NCBI RefSeq assembly: GCF_002111595.1
Contig: NZ_LUTN01000001.1
Location: forward strand, 248,001-312,000
DNA length: 64,000 nucleotides
DNA from: Lonsdalea britannica
GTDB taxonomy: Bacteria; Pseudomonadota; Gammaproteobacteria; Enterobacterales; Enterobacteriaceae
Reading direction: 5' to 3'
Under the pieces are notes generated by a model. The model had not been told where the DNA came from, did no database searches, and saw nothing but the letters and a program-made list of their open reading frames with translations. Positions 18,401 to 27,800 of the stretch are shown here, piece by piece (the first letter of the stretch is position 1; each line of letters begins with the position of its first letter). The translations under genes and the position numbers were made by a program.

Positions 18401-18970
18401 ATGAAACCCAAGGTTTGCGTGATGCTGGCGGCGGGACTGTCCAGCCGCATGGGGCAGTGGAAAATGATGCTGCCCTGGGAAAACGGAACGGTGCTGGACG
18501 GCGCGCTCGGCGCGGCGCTGTCTTTCTGCGATCGCGTGGTGCTGGTGACCGGCTTTCGCGGCACGGAGCTGAACTGGCGCTATGGCGGCCATTCGCGCAT
18601 CACCCTGCGCCATAACGAAGGCTTCACGCAGGGGATGTTTTCTTCCATTCGCTGTGGCGTGGAAGCGATTGACGAGGGCTATTTCTTTCTGGCTTTGGGG
18701 GATATGCCTGCGGTCAGCGGCGCGGTCTACCGTGCGCTGTGGCGACAGCGGGACGCCACCTGTCTGGTGCCGGAATATGCGCACGGGAAAGGACACCCGG
18801 TGCTGTTGCCGCCCGCCATGCGCGAAGCGGTGCTGGCGGCGGACGACGAGACCTCAATGAAGACGCTGATCGCGCGTCACGGTCAACGGCGGGTGCCGGT
18901 GGCGGACGGCGCGATCCATTGGGATATGGATACGCCGGAACAGTACCAGCAGCTGCTTCTGCGGCGTTAA
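18401..18970 (+). CDS. Molybdenum cofactor nucleotidyltransferase-like protein (MocA/YgfJ family)
   Basis: A 189-residue MobA-like NTP transferase with the N-terminal LAAGLSSRMGQWKM nucleotide loop and a later LALGDMPAV acidic metal-binding segment. MocA-type enzymes add CMP to the molybdopterin cofactor for xanthine-dehydrogenase-family enzymes; E. coli YgfJ belongs here and sits in the equivalent purine cluster. The ATG at 18401 has GGAG 8 bases upstream; a GTG at 18392 is also open. Being last in the operon after the Mo, FAD and FeS genes, it probably matures that enzyme. The stop is 12 bases from the convergent ygeV-type gene. Confidence 0.86.
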   Translation: MKPKVCVMLAAGLSSRMGQWKMMLPWENGTVLDGALGAALSFCDRVVLVTGFRGTELNWRYGGHSRITLRHNEGFTQGMFSSIRCGVEAIDEGYFFLALGDMPAVSGAVYRALWRQRDATCLVPEYAHGKGHPVLLPPAMREAVLAADDETSMKTLIARHGQRRVPVADGAIHWDMDTPEQYQQLLLRR

Positions 18971-18982
18971 TCCGTGGGCGGG

Positions 18983-20746
18983 CTAGCGAATATCGCCAAG
19001 CCCGTATTTTTTGATTTTCCGATACAGCGTCGCCATGCTGATATCCAATGCTTGCGCCAGCTGCTTTTTACTGATGCCGCGACGCAACGCGTCTTCAATA
19101 CGCTGATGCTCCCACTGTTTGAGGCTTGGCGGCGTGGCGGCGGGATCATCGTAGGCTGGCGCGGCGCCAACGGCAGACGGTGCCGCTGCCGCGCGATGAA
19201 AGTGGGGCGGCAGCAGCGTCGGATCAATCACCTCGCCATCGGGCACGATATTCACCAGATACTCCACCAAATTACTTAATTCGCGCACATTGCCCGGCCA
19301 GCGGTAGTGTCTCAGCAAGGCCATGACTTCCCGACTGACGCCAGGGTAGGTACGGCCCATTCGTCGGGTATGCAGATTGAGAAAATGGTGCACCAGCAGC
19401 TCGATATCCTCCGTCCGTTCCCGTAACGGCGGGATCTCTACCGGTATCACCTTCAGGCGATAATAGAGATCTTCCCGGAATCGGCCGTCATCGATCGCCT
19501 GCGCTAAATTCTGATGGGTAGCGGAAATAATACGGATATCCACGGACACCGGCTTAGCCGCCCCCAACGGCATGACCTCGCGCGTCTCCAGCACCCGCAA
19601 CAGTTTGGCCTGCAAGGTGAGCGGCATATCGCCGATTTCGTCCAGAAACAGCGTGCCGCGATGAGCCGACTGGATCAGCCCGGCCTTACCGTTGGGCGCC
19701 GCGCCGGTGAACGCGCCTTTGACATAGCCGAACAGTTCGCTTTCCAGCAGATGTTCCGGGATCGCCGCGCAGTTAATGGCAATAAAAGGGTGCTTGCCGC
19801 GTCGGCCCATCTGATGAATCGAGCGGGCCAACATCTCTTTGCCGCTGCCGCTCTCTCCGGTGATCATGATGCTGGAGGGGCTGTCGGCAAAGCGGGCGAT
19901 ATGCTGTTTCAGGGTCTGAATCACCGGCGCGTGTCCAATGAACTGGCCGATACGCGGTTCGCTGTCCATTTCTTCCAATGGCGCGGGACGTTCTGACTGG
20001 TGAAAGGCAAACAGAAACAGCTGGAGTCGGTTGCCGCTATGGTGCTGTCCGATCACCACTTCCTGTCGGGCCGCAAAGGTGATGACGTGCTGGGCATTGC
20101 CGTTGGCGAAATCTTTGCTGGCGACCAACGGGCGTATGGACACCGGGGTTTTGGCCAGCGTTTCCAAAGGGGTATTGAGCAGCGTCAGCGCGTTCTGATT
20201 AGCGAAGGTCATCATCCCGTGCTCATCCAGCACCAAAATGCCCTGATCCATACTGTTGATGAGCGTGGTGAACAGCACATCCATGTCAGGGTGGGCCGTT
20301 GGACTTTTGGTCAGGTTAGCCATGAGCAGTGAGGAGACATGGCGAACGTAGTCTGAAAATACGCCGACGTTGTCCTGTAAGCGCTGCTGTTGTTCCGGTG
20401 TGATCGCCGCGAGGCTGATCACGCCGAGACAGGCGCCGTCGTGCATCATCGGCATCCCCAGAAAAGCCAATTCGCCGCACTGGTCGAGCTGGCCGCAGCG
20501 CTGGCAGAGAGGATCGTGCTGCGACTGAGTGACCACCTTCTCTTTCTTATGTTGAATCACGTATTGCAGCAGCCGGGTGTGCTCCGAGGGGAGGCCGATC
20601 CGCGAACTGTATGGGCCGGTTCCCGCTACGCGCAGCAACCGGTTATCGACGATTTCAACTTCAAGCCGCAAAACCTGACCGAGCATCTGCGTGAAATGCT
20701 TGATCGTGGGTTGAATATGCATCAGTGACAGGGCTTGGCTCGTCAT
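18983..20746 (-). CDS. ygeV: Sigma-54-dependent activator, YgeV-like regulator of purine catabolism
   Basis: A 587-residue enhancer-binding protein. An N-terminal sensory region with a PAS-like segment (about 195-300, including MDQGILVLDEHGMMTFANQNA) is followed by the AAA+ domain with Walker A GESGSGKE, the sigma-54-contacting GAFTGA loop (intact as KGAFTGAAPNGK) and Walker B GTLFLDEIGD. A Fis-type helix-turn-helix closes the protein (SKKQLAQALDISMATLYRKIKKYGL). The length matches E. coli YgeV (~592). The ATG at 20746 is preferred over an upstream TTG. Palindromes at 20806 and 24597 and the -24/-12 promoters of ygeX, the XdhC-like gene, ygfK and xdhAB are its likely targets (inference). Inputs to the PAS region are unknown. 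Confidence 0.88.
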   Translation of the reverse strand: MTSQALSLMHIQPTIKHFTQMLGQVLRLEVEIVDNRLLRVAGTGPYSSRIGLPSEHTRLLQYVIQHKKEKVVTQSQHDPLCQRCGQLDQCGELAFLGMPMMHDGACLGVISLAAITPEQQQRLQDNVGVFSDYVRHVSSLLMANLTKSPTAHPDMDVLFTTLINSMDQGILVLDEHGMMTFANQNALTLLNTPLETLAKTPVSIRPLVASKDFANGNAQHVITFAARQEVVIGQHHSGNRLQLFLFAFHQSERPAPLEEMDSEPRIGQFIGHAPVIQTLKQHIARFADSPSSIMITGESGSGKEMLARSIHQMGRRGKHPFIAINCAAIPEHLLESELFGYVKGAFTGAAPNGKAGLIQSAHRGTLFLDEIGDMPLTLQAKLLRVLETREVMPLGAAKPVSVDIRIISATHQNLAQAIDDGRFREDLYYRLKVIPVEIPPLRERTEDIELLVHHFLNLHTRRMGRTYPGVSREVMALLRHYRWPGNVRELSNLVEYLVNIVPDGEVIDPTLLPPHFHRAAAAPSAVGAAPAYDDPAATPPSLKQWEHQRIEDALRRGISKKQLAQALDISMATLYRKIKKYGLGDIR

Positions 20747-20805
20747 GGGTACGCTCTTGTTCAATTAAATTCAGGCTCGCCGGAACAGTCGCTGCCGTAC
20801 GGCGT

Positions 20806-20820
20806 TTCTCATTTTGAGAA
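20806..20820. promoter_or_regulatory. Candidate enhancer site for the YgeV-like activator (copy 1)
   Basis: TTCTCA-TTT-TGAGAA, a perfect inverted repeat, lies between ygeV and ygeX, about 175 bases upstream of the ygeX -24 box. An identical-arm copy lies at 24597. A half-site TTCTCA is also seen at 20933. Between 20747 and 21042 nothing else is evident. Confidence 0.55.
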
Positions 20821-20981
20821 TGCGCGTCATCCTTGCGCTGTCTTGATAAGGCGTGAAAACACCCACGTAGGCAGAGAAAATCGGGGAACAACGTCATAAA
20901 CGCTCACGCCAGGCGGCGTGATAACGCCTGTTTTCTCAATTTTGATTATTCGACATCGCGGTGACGGCTGCAACTACAAAC

Positions 20982-20997
20982 TGGCACAGATATTGAA
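20982..20997 (+). promoter_or_regulatory. Candidate sigma-54 promoter of ygeX-hyuA
   Basis: TGGCACAGATATTGAA has a perfect -24 TGGCAC and a one-mismatch -12 (TTGAA for TTGCA) at correct spacing. The start would leave a leader of ~35 bases before the ygeX ATG. Confidence 0.55.
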
Positions 20998-21042
20998 CCT
21001 ATCCCGGTGAATAATTGTTTTCAACATCATCAGGATACCGAC

Positions 21043-22238
21043 ATGTCTACGTTTTCATTACGAATGCATATCGCCGATAACGCCCACTTTAATCCGCAGG
21101 GCGCGGCGCTGTTTAGCCGGGAACAGGCGGAACAGGCGCGGGCTTTTCATCAGCGGATGCCGGGCTATACCCCGACGCCGTTGTACTCACTGGACGCCTT
21201 CGCCGAGGCGCTTGGCGTGGGGCGGGTGTGGGTAAAAGACGAGTCTCAGCGCTTCGGCCTGAATGCGTTTAAAATCCTCGGCGGCGCGTATGCGATAGCC
21301 CGTTGCATCTGCGAAAAATATCAGCTGACGCTGGCGGATTTTTCATTTGAGTCGGGGCGGACGGCGCTCCCGGAACGCCTCACCTTCGCCACGACGACGG
21401 ATGGCAATCACGGCCGCGGCATCGCGTGGGCGGCCAAAGCGCTGGGACAACACGCGGTTGTTTACATGCCGAAAGGCGCGTCCGCTGAACGCGTGGCCCA
21501 CATCACCGGGCTGGGGGCGGAGTGCATCGTGACCGACATGAATTATGACGATACCGTCCGGCTGACCATGCAAACCGCGCAGGAAAAGGGGTGGGAAGTG
21601 GTGCAGGACACCGCCTGGCCGGGGTATGAGAAGATCCCCGCGTGGATTATGCAAGGCTATGGCACGCTGGCGGTGGAGGCGGTAGAACAGATCGCCGGGC
21701 GGCAATGGCCTGCGCCGACGCACGTCTTTTTGCAGGCGGGCGTAGGGGCGATGGCGGCGGGGGTGCTGGACCATTTGGTCAACAGCTACGGCGCGGGGTC
21801 CCTGCATACGGTGATCGTCGAGCCAGAGCGGGCCGACTGCCTGTTTCGCTCTGCGCAGCATGGCGAGATCGTCGCCGTGGGCGGAGCGATGGACACCATG
21901 ATGGTGGGGCTGGCCTGCGGCGAGCCGAATCCGCTGGGATGGCCGCGCCTGCGCGATTGTTCGCGTCAGTTTATCTCCTGCGAAGACCGGGTCACGGCGT
22001 TGGGGATGCGCGTCTTGGGCAACCCGTTGGGAAACGACGCGCGCATCGTGTCGGGAGAGTCCGGCGCCGTCGGCATGGGCGTACTGGCGGCGATATTACA
22101 CAGTCCCCGGCGTGAAGCCTATTGGCGCAGCTGGGGCTGGATGCCTCTTCCCGCGTGCTGGTGATCAGTTCTGAAGGGGATACCGATCGTCAACACTATC
22201 GCGAAGTGGTCTGGGAAGGTCTGCCGGCGATGGGCTAA
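21043..22238 (+). pseudogene. ygeX: 2,3-diaminopropionate ammonia-lyase YgeX, -1 frameshift near the 3' end
   Basis: PLP-dependent lyase that converts 2,3-diaminopropionate to pyruvate and two ammonia. The PLP lysine is in RFGLNAFKILGGAYA and the glycine-rich phosphate loop in QAGVGAMAAGVLDH. The protein matches E. coli YgeX over its length, but in the last ~40 codons the frame breaks. Adding one C at 22128 converts an early stop into QLGLDASSRVLVISSEGDTD and ends at 22238, giving about 398 residues, the normal size. In E. coli-type purine clusters ygeX is needed for anaerobic uric acid breakdown (established for gut bacteria). It is first of a two-gene unit with hyuA and has a -24/-12 promoter. 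Confidence 0.88.
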
Positions 22239-22265
22239 TCCCACGGACAGCAACAGGAGAGCCTG

Positions 22266-23666
22266 ATGAAACGGTTACTCAGGGGCGGCACGCTGATCGA
22301 CCACGTAGGGCAATACCGCGAAGATCTGCTGATCGAGCGGGGGCGCATTGCGCAGCGAGGTCAGGATATCCCTATCACGCCGGAAATGGACGTCATCGAC
22401 GTCACGGGCTGTCAGGTGATGCCGGGTGGCATTGATGTGCATACCCATTTCAATATTGATGTCGGTATCGGGCGCAGCTGCGACGATTTTTATGCTGGCA
22501 CCCGCGCGGCGGCCTGTGGCGGCACGACGACGATTATCGATCACATGGGATTCGGGCCGCCGGGCTGTCGCCTGCATCACCAATTGGCGCTTTATCATGC
22601 CTACGCGGAGGGTCAGGCGACAATCGACTACAGCTTCCACGGCGTGGTGCAGCATGTGGACGACGCGATTCTGGCCGAAATGGTGTCGATGGTGGAGCAA
22701 GAAGGGATCAGCAGCTTCAAACTCTACCTGACTTACCAATACAAGCTGGACGATGCGGCGGTATTACGGGCGATGCAGCGCCTGCGTCAGCTGGGCGCGC
22801 TCACCACGGTACACCCCGAAAACGATGCGGCGATCCGCCTGCGTCGGGAGGCGCTGCTGCGACAGGGGAAAACGGCGCCCATCTATCACGCGTTGAGCCG
22901 TCCGGTCGCCTGCGAGGCGGAGGCGATAGCGCGCATGATCAATCTGGCGGCGCTGGCGGACAACGCGCCGCTCTATATCGTCCACCTGTCGAATGGATTG
23001 GGGCTGGACTACCTGCGGCTGGCCCAACGTCAACACCAATCCGTGTGGGCCGAAACCTGTCCGCAGTACCTGTTGTTGGACGAGCGGCGTTATCTGGAAC
23101 CGGAGGGGCTGAAGTATATTCTCAGTCCGCCGCTGCGCGGTCAGGAAGAGCAGGCGGCGCTGTGGCAAGGGCTGGAAGACGGCAGTATTGCGACGGTCGC
23201 GACCGACCACTGCCATTTTTCGCTGAGCCAGCGTCATGCACTATCCCACGGGGATTTCAGCCGCTGCCCTAACGGGCTGCCGGGGGTGGAAAATCGGCTG
23301 GCGCTGCTTTACACCCACGGCGTGGCGACGGGGCGAATCAGCGCTGAGCGGTTTGTGGCGCTGACCAGCGCCCGTCCGGCGCAGCTCTTCGGACTCTGGC
23401 CGCAGAAGGGCAGTTTTATGCCTGATGCGGACGCCGATCTGGTGGTGTTTGATCCCCATCGCCGCGTGACGCTGCGTCATGAGGACATGCATGATGACGG
23501 CGACAACTCCCCTTACGAGGGGATGGCCTGCCAAGGGTGGCCGATCATGACGCTGAGTCGGGGAGAGATCGTCTGGCGGGACGGCGTTTTTTCCGGCCGC
23601 GCCGGGCATGGACGGTTTTTGCATCGTCAGCCATTTAGCGCGCCGCCGGTTGACGCGCTAGGTTGA
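22266..23666 (+). CDS. hyuA: Dihydropyrimidinase-type hydantoinase HyuA
   Basis: A 466-residue cyclic amidohydrolase close in size to E. coli HyuA (461). Binuclear metal residues are present in order: HTHF (near residue 59), the carboxylated Lys in SSFKLYLTY, His in TVHPEN and IVHLSN, and Asp in VATDHCHF. It opens hydantoin or dihydropyrimidine rings to N-carbamoyl amino acids in the cytoplasm. It starts 27 bases after ygeX, with CAGGAG before the ATG. Its product fits the two carbamoyl hydrolases at 12465 and 13729, so together they could take hydantoins to free amino acids. Its last 9 bases overlap the tail of the convergent XdhC-like gene. Confidence 0.92.
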   Translation: MKRLLRGGTLIDHVGQYREDLLIERGRIAQRGQDIPITPEMDVIDVTGCQVMPGGIDVHTHFNIDVGIGRSCDDFYAGTRAAACGGTTTIIDHMGFGPPGCRLHHQLALYHAYAEGQATIDYSFHGVVQHVDDAILAEMVSMVEQEGISSFKLYLTYQYKLDDAAVLRAMQRLRQLGALTTVHPENDAAIRLRREALLRQGKTAPIYHALSRPVACEAEAIARMINLAALADNAPLYIVHLSNGLGLDYLRLAQRQHQSVWAETCPQYLLLDERRYLEPEGLKYILSPPLRGQEEQAALWQGLEDGSIATVATDHCHFSLSQRHALSHGDFSRCPNGLPGVENRLALLYTHGVATGRISAERFVALTSARPAQLFGLWPQKGSFMPDADADLVVFDPHRRVTLRHEDMHDDGDNSPYEGMACQGWPIMTLSRGEIVWRDGVFSGRAGHGRFLHRQPFSAPPVDALG

Positions 23667-24467
23667 CACCACCGCCAGCGTGGTCGACTGCAACGGTGCC
23701 GCGCTGGCGCCGTTTTTCACCTGCAGAAGTTCCGCCAGTACGCTGATGGCGATCTCCTCCGGCGTTTCGGCGCCGATATCCAGCCCGATGGGCGAACGCA
23801 GCGCCGCCAGATCGGCGGCTGCGACGCCGCTTTTTTCCAGATCCGCGCGAAAAGTCTGGAGCTTGCGGCGGCTGGCCAGCAGCCCCAGATAACGGACCGG
23901 GCTGCCGAGCGTCTGTGTCAGCGCCTCTTTATCCTGATGATTGGTGGCAATGACCACATAGCAGTGGTCGTCCAGCGTCAACTGTCGGATACCGTCGGTA
24001 AAGCTGTCGGCGAGTAACCGACGGCTGGCCGTCGACAGATCGGGGTGTTCAAGATTATCCTGCCAGGTATCGACCAGCGTGATCTCGAAGCCAAGCGGGG
24101 CGGCGGCCACGGCGATAGCCCGGTTGACGTGCCCGGCACCGAGCAAGATCAGCTGCGGGCGACGAGGCTGAACCGCGATATGGACTTTCATCGCGCCGCC
24201 GCAGTCTGAACCGACCGCGCCTTCGCCCTGACGCGCCATGCGCCCGCTGAACAGGCGGGACGCCCCCTGCGCCAGGGCCTCTTTCGCCTCTTCCAGCACC
24301 AGCCGCTCCACCATTCCTCCGCCAATCGTACCGACGCAGTGGCCGTCTTCATCGACCAGCATGCTGGCGCTGTGGCGGGGCGTCGAGCCGCGGCTTTCCA
24401 CGATTTGAATCCACGCAAAAGCGCGGTTGTTCTTTTCCAGTTCCGCTGCATGAGTAAAAAGGCGCAT
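23658..24467 (-). CDS. XdhC/CoxI family protein (Mo-hydroxylase maturation factor)
   Basis: A 269-residue two-domain XdhC-type protein. The N-terminal XdhC_CoxI domain has ESRGSTPRHSASMLV, GTIGGGMVE and the Cys-containing SDCGGAMKVHI. A C-terminal Rossmann part begins PQLILLGAGHVNRAIA and ends with GLDIGAETPEEIAISVLAEL. These proteins bind molybdenum cofactor, sulfurate it with a desulfurase and insert it into xanthine dehydrogenase. I use the ATG at 24467 because CGAGG lies 6 bases upstream; an ATG at 24488 lacks a ribosome site and would sit only ~10 bases from the predicted start point of the -24/-12 promoter at 24506. It serves one or both Mo-hydroxylases here. Confidence 0.88.
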   Translation of the reverse strand: MRLFTHAAELEKNNRAFAWIQIVESRGSTPRHSASMLVDEDGHCVGTIGGGMVERLVLEEAKEALAQGASRLFSGRMARQGEGAVGSDCGGAMKVHIAVQPRRPQLILLGAGHVNRAIAVAAAPLGFEITLVDTWQDNLEHPDLSTASRRLLADSFTDGIRQLTLDDHCYVVIATNHQDKEALTQTLGSPVRYLGLLASRRKLQTFRADLEKSGVAAADLAALRSPIGLDIGAETPEEIAISVLAELLQVKNGASAAPLQSTTLAVVST

Positions 24468-24505
24468 TCCGTACCTCGCGTAAGTCATGGGTGATGATCA
24501 GGTAA

Positions 24506-24521
24506 TGCAAATTTTGTGCCC
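24506..24521 (-). promoter_or_regulatory. Candidate sigma-54 promoter of the XdhC-like gene
   Basis: Read on the minus strand, GGGCACAAAATTTGCA matches TGGCAC-N5-TTGCA with one mismatch. It places transcription start about 30 bases before the ATG at 24467, divergent from the ygfK promoter, with the shared palindrome at 24597 between them. Confidence 0.5.
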
Positions 24522-24596
24522 GTGACCTGAGCCTAAGGGTGAGCGGTGCGGCGGACAAAAAAGACGCTATAGCGCAGTGAGAAAGCCCGGCTCATT

Positions 24597-24611
24597 TTCT
24601 CAAAATGAGAA
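24597..24611. promoter_or_regulatory. Candidate enhancer site for the YgeV-like activator (copy 2)
   Basis: TTCTCA-AAA-TGAGAA has the same arms and 3-base spacer as the site at 20806. It lies ~75-90 bases upstream of the XdhC-like -24 box on one side and ~140 bases upstream of the ygfK -24 box on the other. It also overlaps a longer palindrome, CTCATTTT-CTC-AAAATGAG (24591-24609). The rest of 24468-24884 has no gene. Confidence 0.6.
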
Positions 24612-24750
24612 ATTCGTCTCTCTATTTGCAAAACGTTGCGCTGAACCGGAAAGAGGACGGCACGGCGCGCTTGCCATCGATATTTCCTCTGGACGTGCAG
24701 GGCGGCGGAAACGGGGGATGTCCCGGCGCGATGTGGCCCCGACGAATTTC

Positions 24751-24766
24751 TGGCCTGCATATTGCT
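24751..24766 (+). promoter_or_regulatory. Candidate sigma-54 promoter of ygfK-ssnA
   Basis: TGGCCTGCATATTGCT carries TGGC and TTGCT with correct GG-to-GC spacing. The start point would leave a ~105-base leader before the GTG of ygfK. Confidence 0.6.
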
Positions 24767-24884
24767 CCTATTCGAAACATTCGCGTGAGACCGGTGTTAT
24801 CCCGGCGCGTTGGTGCGCTTATTTCCGCGTAATGCGGTGGTCGTATCGTTTGATTTTCCAAGAAAAACAATAAAGGAGAGCAAT

Positions 24885-27800
24885 GTGGGTGATGTGATGC
24901 GTCCCATTCCATTCGAGCAGCTGCTGGAAAGAATGTTTGCTGAATTTCGGCAAAACCGGTCTATTTTCGGCATTCCTGAGCGCCAGTTCTATCGCCGTCA
25001 ACCGGCCCGGCAAATGGGCGTCTTTGGCGAAGTGTGCGATACCCCGGTGGGGCCAGCGGCCGGGCCGCACACGCAGTTGGCGCAAAATATTATTGCCGCC
25101 TGGCTCTGCGGCGGCAGTTTTATTGAATTGAAAACGGTGCAGATTCTGGACCGGCTTGAGCTGAAGAAACCGTGTATTGATGCGCAGGACGAAGGGTTCA
25201 ACACCGAATGGTCTACCGAGTTCACGCTGGAGAAAGCGGCCGATGAATACCTCAAGGCGTGGTTCGCGCTGTGGCTGCTGGAGTGTCTGTTTGCGCCGCG
25301 TTCCGCCGGGCAGGGGCGGTCGTTTATCTTCAATATGAGCGTGGGCTATGACCTGACAGGTATTCAACAGGCGCCGATGCAAACCTTTATCGCGACGATG
25401 ATGGATGCGGGCGACACTCCCGCCTTCCAGCGTTATCGCCAGACGCTGACGCACTGGGTCGAGCAGGTCGATTTGCTGCGCGATATCGTCCCACCGGCGC
25501 AACGGCCTGCGCTGATGGCGCTGCCTGAGCGGATTACTCCGCAGTTGGTTACTGGCGTGACGCTCTCCACCATGCACGGATGCCCGCCTGATGAGATTGA
25601 AGCCATCTGCCGCTATATGCTGGAAGAGAAGAGGCTGCACACGTTTGTGAAGCTGAACCCCACGCTGCTCGGCTACGCGCGGGTGCGTGAGATTCTGGAT
25701 GGCTGTGGGTTTGACGACATCCCGCTGAAAGAAGCGTCTTTTTTGCATGACTTGCCGTTGGCGCAGGCGCTCTCGATGCTGGAGCGTTTGCTGGCTCTGG
25801 CGGATCAGCGGGGGCTGGCGTTTGGGGTCAAACTCACTAACACGCTGGGCGTCGGCAACCACAAACGACGTCTGGCCGACGAGGACATGTACATGTCCGG
25901 ACGAGCGCTGTTTCCGCTTTCCATCAACGTCGCCGCCGTATTGTCGCGCCACTTTCAGGGAAAACTGCCGATCTCTTACTCCGGCGGGGCTAGCCAGTTC
26001 ACTATCCGCGCCATTCATGAAACCGGCATTCACCAGATTACGATGGCGACGGATTTGCTCAAACCGGGCGGATACCTACGTCTGGCCGCCTGTGCGCATG
26101 AACTGGAAACCTCGACCGGCTGGGGCATGACCTCGGTGGATGTCGACCGGTTAGAGACTCTGGCGCGTGCCGCGCTGACGGCGGAGTACCATCAGAAGTC
26201 CTGGAAACAGGACGATACCATCGCGGCGGGCGGCGCCTTACCGCCCTCCGACTGTTACGTCGCGCCGTGCGTGAGCGCCTGCGCTATCCATCAGGATATT
26301 CCCGAGTACCTGCGTCTGGCAGGGGCGGGGCGCTACGCGGATGCGTTGGCGCTGATCTACCAGCGCAACGCCTTGCCCGCGATCACCGGCCATATCTGCG
26401 ATCATCAGTGTCAGTCCAACTGTACGCGACTGGACTACGATAGCGTGCTGCAAATCCGGGACATCAAACGTATCGCGTTAGAAAAAGGGTGGGAGGAGTA
26501 TCGACGTCGCTGGTGTCGACCGGCAGGTTCGGGCCATCGTCATCCGGTCGCGGTATTGGGGGCGGGGCCTGCGGGGCTGGCGACGGGGTATTTTCTGGCG
26601 CGGGCGGGCCATCCGGTCACCGTGTTTGAACGGGAGCCAAGCGCGGGCGGCGTGGTGCGCCACGTCGTGCCGCAGTTCCGTATTCCGGCGGAAAAAATCC
26701 AGCATGATATTGATTTCGTCGCCCAGCACGGCGTGCAGTTTCACTATGGCTGTGACGACGATCTGACGGTCGAGGCGTTACGCCAGCGGGGATATACCTT
26801 TGTGTGCGTGGGAACCGGCGCCTACCGCAGCCGGGAGGCGGCGCTGGCGGGAGACAATGGCGCCGTGTGGTCATCGTTCCAGTTCCTGCGGCGCTTTAAC
26901 CGTCAGGAGCCGCTCTCTTTAGGGCGTTCGGTCGGGGTGATTGGCGCAGGCAATACCGCGATGGATTGCGCCCGCGCGGCGATGCGGGTCCCCGGGGTCA
27001 CGCAGGTGACGCTGCTCTATCGACGGGGCGAAAAAGAGATGCCCGCCTGGCGTGAGGAGGTGGAGGAGGCGCGCCGCGCGGGCGTGGATTTTCGCTTCTG
27101 GGTCAGCCCGGAACGTTTTGACGCGGATGGGACGGTGACGCTACGCATCATGCAGCCCGGCGAACCGGATGCGTTGGGGCGGTCGCGTCCGCAGGCGACC
27201 GAACGCACTGATGTGGTGTGTCTGGACGCGCTGATTTCCGCCATCGGGGAAGAGCCGGACTACGAGGCACTGGCCCGTATAGGCGTTCCGCTGGCGGAGA
27301 GCGGTATCCCGACGGTGAACCGCCAGACGCAGGAAACGGTACGCAAAAACGTCTTTCTGATTGGCGATGCGCACAGCGGCCCGGCGTCGATTGTCGCGGC
27401 GATGGGGGCGGCACGGCGTGCAGCGGATGAGATATTGCGCCGGGAAAATGTGCATGACGATCACGCGGCCAAACGCTGGCTGAATACCGATCCTGACGAT
27501 ATCTACCGTCGCAAAGGCACGATAGCACTGCGCCGGGTCGGGGCCGATGAGCAAGATGCGTTTGCCCAACAAGAGGCCGCCCGCTGCCTGTCATGCAACT
27601 ACGTCTGCGCCAAGTGCGTGGATGTCTGCCCCAATCGCGCCAATATCTCGATTGCCGTTCCCGGCTTTCGTGACCGTTTTCAGACGCTGCACATTGATGC
27701 CTATTGCAATGAGTGCGGCAACTGCGCTCAGTTCTGCCCGTGGGACGGGAAACCGTATCGGGACAAAGTCACGATCTTCAATTTGCGGCAGGATTTTGCC

